The notes: generated by a model from the sequence alone, not told the origin. A DNA stretch of 64,000 nucleotides from Jacaranda mimosifolia (GCA_018894105.1 CM032120.1:30650710-30714709), one strand, 5' to 3'; shown: positions 1 through 12,679, counted from the stretch's first letter. Numbers and translations are program-made.

Positions 1-2465
1 ACTGGATCTTTGCATTTTTGTATGAAAAACTTTTTTTTTGGGCCAAATTTACCTCAATTTCATGTGTGAAACAACACATAAGATCCTCTAATACAATAAA
101 ATCATATTTTCTTCAAGTAATAATCATAATAGTACGTCTGAAAATGATTGAGAACACAAATATCCATATTTAACTACTTGTATTCTCATTCATACTAGTC
201 TAAATCATTAGTGTGTGAGGTAAATTTATCCTTCTAGCACTACCATTGAAAGCCAATGAGTCTCTCATGACTATATCAATCATAAGACTAATAAATCATG
301 GTTTGATGATCATGTAATGTCTTATTTGGTTAAATTCAACTTAATCTCTTATGTACTAAGAATGGTACTGTAAATCGACAAAAAAATATTGATTTTGGAA
401 TTTTTATATTGGACCTTTGCATTTTTGTACTGAATTTGCTTTGCTCTGTACTTATTTGGCGTACTTTTGTACTTACTTTTCCTTCGACCGAATTTACCTC
501 AATTTAATAAGTGAAACAATACAAAAGACCCTCTAGTACAATAAAATAATATTTTTTTCAGGTAATAGTTGGGAACACAAATACTCACATTCAACCACTT
601 GTTTTCTCATTTCATACTAATATAAACCATTGGTGTATGAGGCAAATATATCATTCCGGCACCACCATTAAAAGTCAATAAACCTATCATAACCAAATCA
701 GTCCCATGATTGATAAATCATGAATTCATAGTCATGCAATACCTTAACTAGTTAAATTCAACTTGATCCCTTATTGATTAAGAATAATACTATAAATCAA
801 CAAAAAAATATCTATTTCGGGGAATTTTTGTACCAAATTTGCCCTATTCTGCACTTATTTTGCTTTTTTTGTACTTATTTTTTCTTGGCCGGATTTAGCT
901 CAATTTGAAGCATGAAATAATACATAAGACACTCCAATATAATAATATCATGTTTTTTTTAAGTAATAGTAGTGGTAGTAGGTCTACAAATGGTTGAGAA
1001 CACAAATACCAACATCTAACCACTTGTGTTGTCATTCATATGATTGTAAACCATTGGTGTATGAGGCAAATATATCATTCTAGCACCACTATCGCAAGCT
1101 AAGGAACCTATCATGACTAAATTAGTCCCAAGATTGATTAATCATGCACTTCATAGTCATTCAATGGCTTAACTATTTAAATTCAACTTGATCCCTCATT
1201 AACTAAGAATAATACTGCAAATCGACAAAAAATACCTATTTTTGGGAATTTTGTACTTGATCTTTGCAATTTTATACTGAATTCACCCTGTTCTGTATTT
1301 ATTTTGTATGTTTTTGTACTTGATTTTTCTTTGGTCATATTTAGCTCAATTCGAAGAGTTAAACAACACATATGACACTCTAATACAATAATACGTGTTT
1401 TCTTCAAGTAATGGTAGTGATAGTAGGTGTGCAAATAGTTGAAAACACAAATATCCCTATCCAACCACTTGTGTTGTCATTCATACTAGTGTAAACCATT
1501 GATATATAAGGAAAATGTATCATTCCGGCACCACCATCGAAAGCTATTAAACCTATCATGACTAAATCAATCTTAGTATTTATAAATCATGATCTTATAG
1601 TCATGTAATGACTTAACTAATTAAATTCAACTTGATCCCTTCTTGACTAAGAACAATATTGCAAATCGATAAAAGAATACCTATTTCTATGAATTTTGTA
1701 GTCGATCTTTGCAATTTTATATCGAATTCACCATGTTCTGTACTTATTTCGTGTGTTTTTGTACTTGCTTTTTCTTTGGCCGAATTTAACTCAATTCGAA
1801 GCATAAAACTACACATACGTCACTAAAATATAATAATATCATGTTTTCTTCGAGTAATGGTAGTGATAGTAGGTGTGTAAATAGTTAGAAACACAGATAC
1901 CCACATCCAACCATTTGTGTTGTCCTTTATACCAATGTAAACTATTAGTGTATGAGGTAAATGTATCATTCTGGCACCCCCATTGAAAGCCAATGAACCT
2001 ATCTAAATCAATCCTAGGATTGATAAATCATGATTTCATAATCATGCAATGCCTTAACTAGTTAAATTCAACTTGATCCCTCCTTGATTAAGAATAAACT
2101 GCAAATAAAAAAAAGTACCTATTTCTAGGAATTTTGTACTTGATCTTTGCAATTTCATACCGAATTCACCCTGTTCTATTCTTATTTCACGTGTTTTTGT
2201 GCTTGCTTTTCTTTTGGCTAGATTTAGCTTCATTCGAGGCATGAAACAATATGTAAGACACTCCAATACAATAATATCTTATTTTCTTCAAGTAATGATA
2301 GTGATAGTAGGTGTACAAATGGGGTAAATGCATCCTTTCCACTTATTCTACTTAATATATTATGTACCAAGAATGATACTGCAAATCGATCAAAAAAAAA
2401 TTGACTTTGGGGAATATTATGCTTCATATTTGCAGTTTTGTATTGTATTCGCCTTGTTTTATAGT
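1..2465. repeat. Satellite-like tandem array, ~430-bp unit
   Basis: One sentence-like unit recurs head to tail. Each copy runs from a GATCTTTGCA(A/T)TTTT anchor through ACTTATTT, AATTTA(C/G)CTCAATT, ATAATATCATGTTTTCTTC, a CACTTGTGTTGTCATTCATA stretch, CATTGGTGTATGAGG and AAATTCAACTTGATCCCT. The anchor or its relics fall near 3, 412, 825, 1259, 1704, 2142 and 2426, giving spacings of about 410-445 bp and a final truncated copy of about 284 bp. Copies differ by many substitutions and small indels, so the array is old. The first copy may extend left of the window. Short minus-strand reading frames recur at the same phase in successive units and are products of the repeat. A satellite or the internal repeat of a larger element are both possible. 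Confidence 0.8.
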
Positions 2466-4589
2466 GGATCGCCAGAGTATCTATATAAATAAATTTTCAA
2501 ACTACATCATAAATTATAAGCACCATTCATTCTGACAATCCAATTATCCAAATATACAAATAATAAATGTTATCCATCAGGAATATTTGAAATACTGAAA
2601 CAATCATCTCACTATCCATATACAAAAACTAAATTAATCCAAATAATAACCATCCAAACATCATTATTTAGCTTGGAACATAATAAACCATGCTTATCAG
2701 TTAAAATTTTGCAGCAATATGCGCTCGATACGCATCCATAGTGTATTTATTAGTCCCAAATAACATTTTTAAAGTACGCCAAAGAGCACCAAGAATCCAG
2801 CTCGAAGTTTCTATTACCTTCATTTGTTTGGTGTGTAGGTGTGCGAATTCTAGCCATTATTTATGCATATAAGAGAGAATTACATAATTAAATAAATATT
2901 GAAGGTTTTAGTATTATAACTCACATTTTAAATACTGAAAATTTAAATTTTGATACCAAAAGACTTGCATAAAATACCAAATTGGAGGTTTTGTGTAATG
3001 CAACTCACAATTTAAATACTGAACGTTTGAATTTTTGTATCAAAAAACTTGCACACAGTACTAAATTGGAGGTCATCTGTACTACAACTTACAATTTAAA
3101 TATTGAAAGTTTGAGTTTTGCTACCATATTACTTGAAAATAATACTACTCATATTAATGATGAGTTTTCATGAATGAATGCCCCAAAAATGCTTAAACAT
3201 GATTTATATCCTTTGTGCACACCATAAATCAGATGATGTCCCTAAAATTCAGTTACAAACAACTAATATACACTATACCTTGTATGAATTATATAATTAC
3301 TAAATTCAAATAAATTGGTAATTGAAACATACAATTAAAACAACAAATGAAGTATAAATTGACAATATTCAAGTACAATAAAATTAACATTGGGGGCGTT
3401 TTTAATAAAGTAAGAGACTGATTGTGTGTGAATCAAGTATATCAAAATTCAAAACCAGGCTTAAAATAATTAAAACCAAAATAAAACAAGGAGAAAACAA
3501 AAGAAATATATGGAAATTCATTTGTTATTTTAGTACAAAAATAACATAAATTACAAAACTTACATTGGGTAAGACAATGAATGGAGGAATATCTACTCAA
3601 AAGAAGGGAAAGAGAAAACAAGGTGAGTCGTTGCGGTAGAAGAAGTCGAAGACGCATCGTCAGTTACAAAGGTGAGTTTTCGGTTTCTGAAAATGGAGGA
3701 AAGAGGAAGAAAAATGTAGGAGGAGGTTGTTCTTTGACTGAAGATGTCAAGAAAGGACGTGGGTATGAGGGGCCGAAAATGTATTTGAGCGGGTGAAGAA
3801 GGGCTTTTTGTTATTTTCATTTTAAGTGAGGGTTTTTTTATCTTTTTAACTCAAATGGGGAGTGAACTCAAGAGGAAAGTTTTTGATGGGGAGTGCAAAT
3901 AAAGAGAAAATCAAATGGGGACTGAACTCTAAACGTAAAGCTGATTTGGCTACTTTTTTGTAATTAACCGATAATTTAATGGTATTGCAATTTCGGTATC
4001 ATATATATATTTAAAAAGTAAATTTAGTTTTGCTATTTAATTTTTATGGAAACGTTAAGTCCAAATATTAATTTTTTGACTCATATTATTAAGTTTTCTA
4101 TTTCATTAAATGATGTATAAACTGATTATATGTTTCATTTTTTATTTTTTTTTGTAATTTATTTATACATATTCCCATAAAAAATTTGTTAAAAATTCAA
4201 ACTACTATCCTACACTTTATGTTTCATAATTTGATACTTAATAAAAGAAAAACGTATTAAGTTTATGAAACAAAGAAATATTATCCACATTGCTTGAGTT
4301 AATTAAGTATAGGATAGAGAAAATACAACATTTGCTATGTAAAAATATTTATATATATGAATGCTTTTGCGGCGAAAGAAATAGGCTTAAAAATATGAAA
4401 ATGAACAACATGTACATTTGCGGGGTGTGCAAAGAAACTATAATTGTTAGAAAAATTATTCAAGGACAAAGGCATGATTTATTTTTATAATATTTTAAAA
4501 TGTATTGTACTTATACCAATTTTTAAATTATGTGAAAATTATTTTATATATATACGTTGCTCTATTTATAATTATGACATTGATGTTGT
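2466..4589. other. Unassigned AT-rich intergenic DNA
   Basis: Apart from the 82-bp repeats, this stretch holds a purine-rich segment at about 3580-3790 with short opposed reading frames. At about 3950-3970 a TTTTTTGTAATTAACC end resembles the terminus of the Mutator-like element at 16392-18599. No partner end was found upstream, so no element is called. AT-rich filler continues to 4589. Confidence 0.4.
2896..3145. repeat. Three tandem copies of an ~82-bp unit
   Basis: A unit containing TTGGAGGT, a variable AACTCAC or AACTTAC, AATTTAAATACTGAA, and TTTTTGTATCAAAAAACTTGC is repeated at about 2900, 2981 and 3066. It lies in otherwise AT-rich sequence between the satellite array and a possible transposon end near 3969. 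No credible gene is present in 2466-3970. Overlapping short frames on both strands at 3440-3820 have no recognisable domain. Confidence 0.6.
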
Positions 4590-4827
4590 GTGGAAATAGA
4601 TTAAGGGTCATTTCTATATATTAGTAAGTGTTGGCTTCTATTCTTGGAATGCATTTGTGTAGAATCAAAACTTAAATTGGAAAAATTATTTGTTTTCTAC
4701 ATTTTTGACTTTGAAAGTTGGTTGTTTTATATTATTCAGTTCTTGGTGGACTTTGACCCACTTAAATTTGGAAATCCATTTTGAATGGACTTAATTAGAT
4801 GAGCTCGATGGCCCATTTTTATTTAGT
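4590..4827 (+). repeat. Dispersed repeat D, copy 1
   Basis: This 240-bp stretch matches 16040-16290 in the same orientation and about 34870-35050 on the opposite strand. Shared landmarks are TTGG(G)CTTCTA(T/C)T, TTGGAATG(C/T)ATTTG, TTTTTGACTTT(G/A)AAAGTTG, and GTCCTTGGTGG(G/A)CTT followed by a segment ending in GGCCCAT or GGTCCAT. It lies directly against the left end of the CACTA element. It may be a truncated LTR or the rim of an older element. Its identity is unknown. Confidence 0.55.
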
Positions 4828-4830
4828 TAA

Positions 4831-5270
4831 CACTACAACAATTTGCACTTCACGTAACAAAAATTTTGGTAACAAAGTTAAAATTCGTTATATATATTAG
4901 ATTTATTGTAACAAAATTGATTTTTTGTTACAAATAACATTTTCTTTAGTAACAAAGTAAAAGTCTTGTTACCTTTAATTCAAATTTGTTACCTTAAATT
5001 TTTTATGTTCGTAACTAAATAATTATTCGTTACGGAAAATGTTATTTTGTTACATATAGCATTTTCAGTCATATAAGAAGATATATTTGTAACAAAATTT
5101 GGTACCTTTTGTAACAACAAAATATTTGTTACAAATAAAATATATTGTAACAAAGTTTTTAGTTACTAAATTTTAATTAACTTCCCTCCAAAATTCATTC
5201 CCTCCAAATATCAATTGTATACATATGGTAACAATAATTTTTGTTACTAATTATAAACGAATATTAAATT
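4831..5270. repeat. Left terminal and subterminal repeats of the CACTA element
   Basis: After the terminal CACTACAACA the sequence has many GTAAC or GTTAC pentamers, mostly in TTTGTTAC or GTAACAAA contexts, on both strands. The same motif dominates 15465-15912. Clustered short motifs at CACTA ends are the usual transposase-binding region; that role is inferred from the superfamily. Confidence 0.75.
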
Positions 5271-5529
5271 AAATTTTTACTAAGACTTGTGGGTTGGGCT
5301 CTTGTTCAAGAAATGGACTTCACAATAATGTAAAGAATTTGTTAATTGGGCTTAACCAATTTTTTAGTGAATTATTATTGAACTGGATTTTATTTTAAAG
5401 ATTGAGCTTGAAGAAATTTGAAGTGAATAATCCATTAGTTGGGCCAATTTCTTTAAAATGTTGGGTTTTATAACTTTTTTGTGAATTATTCAATGAATTG
5501 GGAGTTTTCATTTAGAGAAAAAATGCAAA

Positions 5530-5925
5530 ATTGGTCCCATAACTATACCCTACTAGCAAATTTTGACTTTATGTTTTTGGTACACTAACTTTTGAATTTT
5601 GGCAATTTGAGGTTAAATCTAGCCCGAATTCATTTGCAGCAAGCCCGATCCACATGGCGCCACATCACATCCTCTCTCCTACGTGGCATGTGGTGTGGCA
5701 ACCCCTTCTTGCCATGTATTTTACTAGACCAAAAAAAAAAAAGGATATTTGCACAAAAAATTAAAAATAGGTACATAAAAATTGAAAAAAGTAAAAAGAT
5801 AAAAAAAAAGAAGATAAATCTTGAAAAATATTTATATACTTATGTGTGTATATATATATATATATTCACATATATAAACACGCACACACATGTATCCCAC
5901 TTGCTAAATTATCAAATTAAATGAA
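5530..5925 (+). repeat. Short dispersed repeat with simple-sequence tail
   Basis: The segment with TTTTGGCAATTTGAGG and the following GCCCGAATTC-like word recurs at about 51930-52100. It is a small dispersed repeat present inside the CACTA element and also near the RCI2-like locus. It runs into A-rich and TA/CA simple sequence at 5730-5900. The reading frame across it is low-complexity lysine, isoleucine and tyrosine and is not a gene. Confidence 0.45.
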
Positions 5926-5953
5926 TTGAGTCTAAAAAAAATTTAAAACTTGC

Positions 5954-6860
5954 ACATTAGAATTTGAAATATCAAATATCCTTCAAATTTATAAAATTTT
6001 ATTTCCTACGAATTTACCATCTAATTTTTTTTAAAAATCTAATTTATCACTTGAGGCCATATAATTTTAATAATATTAAGTTAAAATATCTAATAATGTT
6101 AAAATAGTAAAATATCTAAAAATTTAAATAAATTTTGTTGACTTTATTTATTAAGTTAAAAATGAAATAAAAATTAAACAATAAAAATTTAAGTCTATCC
6201 TATTATCTATATAATTCAAAATTACATAAGAATATTAAAATGATAAATACATCTAAAATAATTCTGTTAAATATAAATATATTTTATTTATTAATTCAAA
6301 TATGACAAAAAAAACTTAAACAATAAAATTTTAAGTCTGTCATCCTAACTATATAATTATAAATTACATAATAATATTAAAATAAAAAATATTCTAAACA
6401 TTAGAATTTAAAATATCAAATATCCTTCAAATTTATTCAATTTTATTTCATACGAATTTATCATCTAATTTTTTTTAAAAATCTAACTTATAACTTTAGG
6501 CCATATAATTTTAATAATATTAAGTTAAAATATTTAATAATGTTAAAATAGTAAAATATCTAATAATTTAAATAAATTTTGTTGACTTTATTTGTTAAGT
6601 TAAAAATGAAATAAAAATTAAACAATAAAAATTTAAGTCTATCCTATTATCTATATAATTCAAAATTACATAATAACATTAAAATGATAAATACATCTAA
6701 AATAATTCTATTAAATATAAATATTTTTTTTTATTAATTCAAATATAACAAAATAAAACTTAAACAATAAAATTTTGAGTCTATCATCCTAATTATATAC
6801 TTGTAGATTACATAATAAAATTAAAATAAAAAATATTCTAAAATAATTCAATTATTCAAT
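5954..6860. repeat. Tandem duplication, period ~444 bp
   Basis: The block beginning ACATTAGAATTT(G/A)AAATATC at 5954 is repeated from 6398, with matching landmarks throughout (TATCCTTCAAATTTAT, GGCCATATAATTTTAATAA, TTTTGTTGACTTTATTT). The copies are close in sequence, so the duplication is younger than the surrounding decay. It is entirely AT-rich and non-coding. Confidence 0.75.
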
Positions 6861-6879
6861 TAATATAAATAAAGAATTC

Positions 6880-6880
<1 letters not shown>

Positions 6881-6966
<86 letters not shown>

Positions 6967-6976
6967 AAGAAGAAGA
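6881..6976. repeat. Compound microsatellite (AAT)n(AAG)n
   Basis: About 57 bp of AAT repeats pass directly into about 40 bp of AAG repeats. The tract lies at the end of the second 444-bp copy. Confidence 0.95.
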
Positions 6977-7009
6977 ATCCTTACCCTTCCCCTCCAGCAC
7001 TTCATATAT

Positions 7010-7400
7010 TTCTCATTTCTTTTCTTTTTTCTTCATTCTTTTCTTTTCTTTTTATTCTCATTTCTCTCTTCTTCCATTATTTCACATATTCTCATTTTAT
7101 ACATATATATATAAATATAAATTTATCTATAAAATTTTAAATAATTTTTATTTTTATCTTTTTTCTTTCTAATTATTCGTACATGTATACTTATTTTTTA
7201 TATTTATACTTATTCACATATATATAATATACATATATATAAATTTATCAATAAAATTTAAATTACTTTTATTTTATCTATTTTTTTATTTAGTCATTCC
7301 AAATTAAATCATATTTAATATTTATAAAAACATATATATAATATAATTTTTTATTCATACTTATATGCATATATAGTATATATATACATATATATATATA
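7010..7400 (+). repeat. CACTA internal repeat E, copy 1
   Basis: A block of roughly 370 bp recurs at 12680-13110 and 13740-14065. It runs from pyrimidine-rich TTCTTTT through ATTATTTCA(C/T)ATAT, TTTATCTTTTTTCTTTC, ATTCATACATGTATACTTA, ATCAATAAAATTTAAATTA, to a TATAATATAATTTTT tail. All three copies share the same orientation. Confidence 0.7.
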
Positions 7401-9940
7401 AATTTCAATAAAATTTAAAGAAGATTCATCATATATTTCTCATTGTATACATATATAAATTGATAATCATTTATCATTATTTCATATATTCTTATTTTAT
7501 ACATATGTATAATATTTAATGAATTTGGATGGCAATGCAATTTTGTTTCCCTCCAACTTTGTATTCCCTCCAAAATTTGGCCCATAAAAAATATTAACAA
7601 TTGTTTTTATTATTAGTTTGACATAATAATTTAACTTGATTTCTTCCAAAAAATTGATTCCCTCTAACAATAATGAATTCTCTTCATTTTTTCGATTCCT
7701 CTAAATTTTAGCTCCTCCATTTTTTTTGTATAAATAATCTATAGCAAAATTAATTTCTTTTATCTTAGATTATATGATGAATTGACATATAATTTTTTAA
7801 ACTATTAAATGATTTTCTATTATAGTTAAAATAGTTAAATAACATATAATTTGGACTTATAAATTTTGGTGCTTAACAATTTAATTTTTTATTATAATTT
7901 ATTACAATATTTATTTAAAAAAATTCTAAAAACTCCTTAAAATAAATAGTTAAAGGTTGCATACCTGAATAACAAAAGAAAATAAAGAAATATAGTTTAC
8001 CATAATACTTAATGAAAAGAAAACGGTTCCTGAAGTTAGGCCTGTTAATTTTACATTTCGTATTTTAATTGTTGTATTGGCCAATTAAAGATTTTTATAA
8101 CTTATAGATATCTATACGTTAATTGTGTGTATGTTTTACTATATAAATTGCTAAAATGAAGATAACTTTTGTGGTTTAATATAGTGTAAAAAAAGTATTA
8201 ACTTAAAGTATATTATTAAATATAATGATTATTAACTTTCATAGACCCGAACAAATTTTTCTTAAGAATTAGTTGGTCTACATATTATATTTCCTTCAAA
8301 GAATAAGTTTCCCTCCAAAAATGAATTCCCTTATTATTTTTTTATTCCCTCCAAATTTTTGCTCCTCCCTCCATTTTGTGTATAAATAGTAGTACAAAAA
8401 TTATTTTTTTTATGTATATTATAAGATGAATTATGATGTATTATTATTGAGGTTAAAAATTTAATTCTATTTTTTGTTATTATTTATTAGGACATTGTTT
8501 TTGAACAAAAAGATTTTAGAAAAATTGTTTATAAATTCTAAAAACTTTAGTCTTTACGTGTAATTAATTTCATTTTAAAAATTAAAATATTCTGTACTAA
8601 TAATATATTGATATGGACAATTTGAACATGCATTTATTGAAAATTTTCTATACTTAATTAACACAAATTGTTTTAAAATTGGTCAACTTGTACAACTTTA
8701 ATATAGTTGGAAAATTTGAAATTATTTTGAAATACTCACGACATTATAATATAAACTTAGTAATATAGTTATAAGTTTAATAAAATTATTTTTTATCACC
8801 ATATATTTAATTAAATATTTGAAGAACTGTTAGCATCCTTAACAAATTTGTAGACGTCGGTTGAAAATTCATATTAAAATTCAAAAATATCCTTCAAAAG
8901 TTGTTTTGATTATCTTTAAGACAAACATACCCTTGGACTTATTTGTAACTTTAACATGGGGGTTTAACGTTAATATTATTTAAATTACTCAGAATAAATT
9001 TAAATAATTTTATTAATAATTTTTTTAAATATTAAATAATCTTTTAATTAAAGTTGGATTAAAAAAATAAAAATTTAAATCATCAACATATGTAAAGTAA
9101 TTTAATAAAATTTAATTAAACATATTTATTAATTATAAAATAAAAATAAAAATCAAATCCATCTCTTAATTAAATATGATTTTATTTTTAAATTACATCT
9201 CAATAATATTAAAAAATAATCATATCTAAAATAATTTATTATATTAAGTTAAATATATTTATTAAATATAAAAAAATATTTATTAACTAAAATAAATAAT
9301 TTACAAATAAAAATAAGATCTCAAAATATCATACTAACACTAGTAATTTTAAAATGTCTATTTCACCCTATCAACCAAATAAAAAAATTATTGATATAAT
9401 ATCTTGTTCCCTTCTAAAACACAAATAAATAAATAATTTTCTCTCAATTCATTTTTCACCTACCACCCAAAATACAAACAAACAACCATCATATTCTCCA
9501 ACCCCACTTCCAAAAAAACCATATTGCAAAAATATTTTGACAAAATGCTCCAATTCATAAACAAACAAGCCTTAATTTAAACTAATTTCATTAAATTTAT
9601 TAATTAATAAAAATTAAATAAGTCAAAATGTGGGAGATATAGAGTTGGAATCCTATGAGACCTTGATCTGTGTGTATATAAATAAAAAAATTAAATTTAT
9701 TTATTAATCAAAATAAATAATTTAAATAAAAATAAAATCTAAAATTTTATCCTAACAATATAATTTTAATAATTTTAAATAAATAAATTTTTTAATTATT
9801 TTGAACAAAATAATGTAATGATTTTAAATAAATAACATACGTAAAAAAAAATTAATTTAAGTTAATTTAATTAAAATTTATTAATTAACAATAAATAAAT
9901 AAGTAAATATATATATACATATATATATATATATATTTTT
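7400..9940. other. AT-rich CACTA interior without genes
   Basis: Only very AT-rich sequence is seen. Two related segments (about 7630-7740 and 8290-8400) share CCCTCCAAA, GAATTC(T/C)CTT and TTTGT(A)TATAAATA words, and similar CCCTCCAAA words occur at 5170-5215. They suggest an internal dispersed repeat. No open frame of interest or RNA gene was recognised. Confidence 0.5.
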
Positions 9941-10110
9941 TCCTTCCTTCTTCCATATCCTCACCCCCACCCACCCCTGCCTCTTCCAACCAGCACCACC
10001 CCACCCCAGGCTTGGCCATGGCCAGCCGCCGGCCATGGCAAGACCCAGCGGCCGCTGGCGATGGCCGGCGGTGAGGGGTTGGGGGAGAGAGGGTGGGTAT
10101 TATATATATA
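9940..10110. other. GC-rich island flanked by TA repeats
   Basis: A pyrimidine-rich run (CCCCCACCCACCCC) leads into overlapping GGCCATGGCC-type palindromes and ends in a G-rich run (GGGGTTGGGGGAGAGAGG). Both sides are (TA)n. The C-rich to G-rich arrangement could fold into an imperfect hairpin. A similarly built island lies at 37110-37400. Confidence 0.55.
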
Positions 10111-10987
10111 TTTATGTATATATTTATATGATATTTATTTTATATATATTTATATTAATATTATACAAAATATATATATATATATTTATATGATATTTAT
10201 ATTAAGATATAAAATTTTTTATGAGGATTTTGTTATATATTTTTAAATTTTATTATTATTTTTTAAAATTTTTTTAATGAAAGTTGATTGGGCAATTCAA
10301 ATTTTGTGAAAATATTATAAATAAGTCAAAATTTTGAGCTGTTGGGTAATTAATTTTTTTTAATTTAACAGTTTTGCCTAAATACTAATGGAAGTTGAGG
10401 TGCTATTCCAAATGTATTAAAAAATTTAGAGTTTTGGTTCTATAAGTGTCGACTTAATTACCGAAAGTGCAAACCCCCCATCCAATGAGACCAAAAATAT
10501 AATTTTTCCAATATAACCAAACACTACATTAGCAAAAAAAAGAAAACTAAGGGCTCCATTGAAATGGTAATAATTTGGGTAAATGTCACTAATAGTCCCT
10601 GATGTTTCGATTTAGTATCACTTTAGTCCTCAATCTTTAAAACTTCATCTTTTTGTCCCTAACGTTAATATATCGTTTCACTTTAGTCCCCAAAATCATT
10701 TTTCGGTAGTTTTTGGCCGGAAAATTGACCAAGTTTGAAATTTTAAGGGCAAAATTGTCAATTCATAGTTTTATGTTCCAATTTAGTCCCTATGTTACTT
10801 TTTTTTCTTTTTATAAATAGATGTCCATGTGTGTATGTATATTTGTGTATAATATATGTGTATATATAATTGATACTAATATTAGTTACATGCTCATATA
10901 TTATTATTAATATTTAATAATATATTATTGATATATTAATATCATTTGTGATACTATTGTAATTAATAATATTAGTAATATTATTAT

Positions 10988-11975
10988 TGATATGAGATAG
11001 CCCAATAGGCCCAACCCAATAACACTCAACTAGGATAGGAGCTGGTCTGACTCTCCCTAAGCAGCTCGACTGCCCTTAAACCCAACTCTTTTTGGACCAC
11101 GCAGACATTCGACTGTCACTCGACCTCTGGATCCCTATCTGTCGTGGTGGATATTAGCGTTCTTGATCGACCAAGTTATAGCCGATAGCCTCTGTTAGGT
11201 GGCCTCAATCCTTCAACCAAAATGATGTAGCTTCGACCAGAATGAGCCTGATGACCAGGATCTTAGTAGATATTCCTATTGGAGTGCTCGTCTTGACCAG
11301 AGAGGTTAAGGAGTGACGAAAGCCCTTTGGCCACATTGAATACCTTGCCAGACGCCGTGCTGCCACATTAATAGCGCGTGCCACCAACAGTACCACCTTT
11401 TGCAGCCATGTTAGGCTAGGGATTGCCTCTAGTGTACCATCTTCTCCTAGATAGCTGCCTCCTGAAACAGTACACAAGTTGGATAAGATTGATATGTCTT
11501 TAATGCCCCTGTTGTGTAAGAAGGGCCATTATCCTTGCTTGAGGACTTTCCAATTTGACGCCCCTGTTGTGTAAAAAGGGCCATTGTCCTTGCTTGAGGA
11601 CTTTCCAATCTTATCCAGCTTGTGTATTATTTCAGGAGGCAGCTACCTAGCCTGACACGGCTGCAAAAGGTGGTACTGTTGGTGGCACGGCCCCTGGCAA
11701 GGCATTCAATGTGGCCAAAGGGCTTTCGTCACTCCTCGACCTCTCTGGTCAAGATGAGCATTCCAACAAGAATATCTACTAGGATCTTGGTCACCAGGCT
11801 CATTCTGGTTAAAGGATTGAGGCCACCTAATGGAGGCTATCGGCTATAACCTGGTCGATCAAGAACGCTAATATCCACCACGACAAATAGGGATCCAAAG
11901 GTCGAGTGGCAGTCAAATGTTTGCGTGTCCTAGTTGAGTGTTATTGGGCTGGGCCTATTGGGCTATCCCATATCA
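10988..11975. repeat. Head-to-head LTR-like segments inside the foldback MULE
   Basis: At 10988 on + and ending at 11975 on -, the sequence TGATATG(A/G)GATAGCCCAATA, followed by GGCCCA(A/G)CCCAATAA, closely matches the first ~35 bp of the LTRs at 39084 and 49244. Beyond that the two families diverge. Each arm therefore seems to hold the start of a related Ty3/gypsy LTR, in inverted order. The right copy lacks ~80 bp present on the left. Short frames at 11205-11477 (-) and 11622-11849 (+) are mirror images produced by the inverted repeat, not genes. Confidence 0.65.
11503..11612. repeat. Tandem duplication in the loop of the foldback element
   Basis: Two ~56-bp copies containing GCCCCTGTTGTGTAA, AGGGCCATT and CCTTGCTTGAGGACTTTCC follow each other with few differences. 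Confidence 0.85.
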
Positions 11976-12679
11976 ATAATAATATTACTAATATTATTAA
12001 TTACAATAGTATCACAAATGATATTAATATATTATTAAATATTAATAATAATATATGAGCATGTGACTAATATTAGTATCAATTATATATACACATATAT
12101 TAAACACAAATATACATACACACATGGACATATATTTATAAAAAGAAAAAAAAAGAAAAAAGTAACATAGGGACCAAATTGGAATATAAAACTTTATATA
12201 GGGACTAAAGTGGAACATAAAACTATGAATTGACAATTTTGCCCTTAAAAATGCCAAACTTGGTCAATTTTCTGGCCAAAAACTATCGAAAAATGATTTT
12301 GGGGACTAAAGTGAAACGATATATTAACGTTATGGACTAAAAGATGAAGTTTTAAAGATTGAGGACTAAAGTGATACTAAATCGAAACATCAGGGACTAT
12401 TAGTGACATTTACCCTAATAATTTTATTGGGCTAGTTGCAATTTACCCTAATGTGATTTGTGAAATAAGTGTCAAACCCTTATGTGAAAAAAAATATATA
12501 CATACAAAACAACTTCTTTATGTTTTATAAAACCACACGCATCGCCTCCCCCTCCACATTTATTGCCCATTTAATGTAATTTTAATATAAAAAAATCAAT
12601 TTACCCTTAATCATTTCACATATATACAATTCAATTTAAATAACTTTTTATTATCATATTTTAATTATTTTTTCTTTTT

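Larger units (their letters stand above)
10577..12415. mobile_element. Foldback Mutator-like element with ~0.9-kb inverted arms
   Basis: The element is bounded by a perfect 9-bp direct repeat TAATAATTT (10568-10576 and 12416-12424), the Mutator-type duplication size. It begins GGGTAAATGTCACTAATAG and ends with the exact inverse. Nearly the whole 1839 bp is an inverted repeat: the outer arms are almost identical and the inner arms differ by an ~80-bp deletion on the right. The loop (about 11500-11610) holds a ~56-bp tandem duplication. No transposase is present. Inside each arm, LTR-like starts point towards the centre. A transcript across it would form a long hairpin. It is nested in the CACTA element, so it is the younger insertion. 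Confidence 0.85.

Noticed and set aside
3442..3820. Three overlapping frames on both strands
   Set aside because: Low-complexity basic or serine-rich products, no domain, no gene structure around them.
5592..5924. 110-residue + frame
   Set aside because: The second half is A-rich and TA/CA simple sequence; the first half is a dispersed repeat also seen at 51930. No domain.
11205..11849. Mirror-image frames at 11205-11477 and 11622-11849 as a gene pair
   Set aside because: They are the two arms of one inverted repeat, so their similarity needs no gene.
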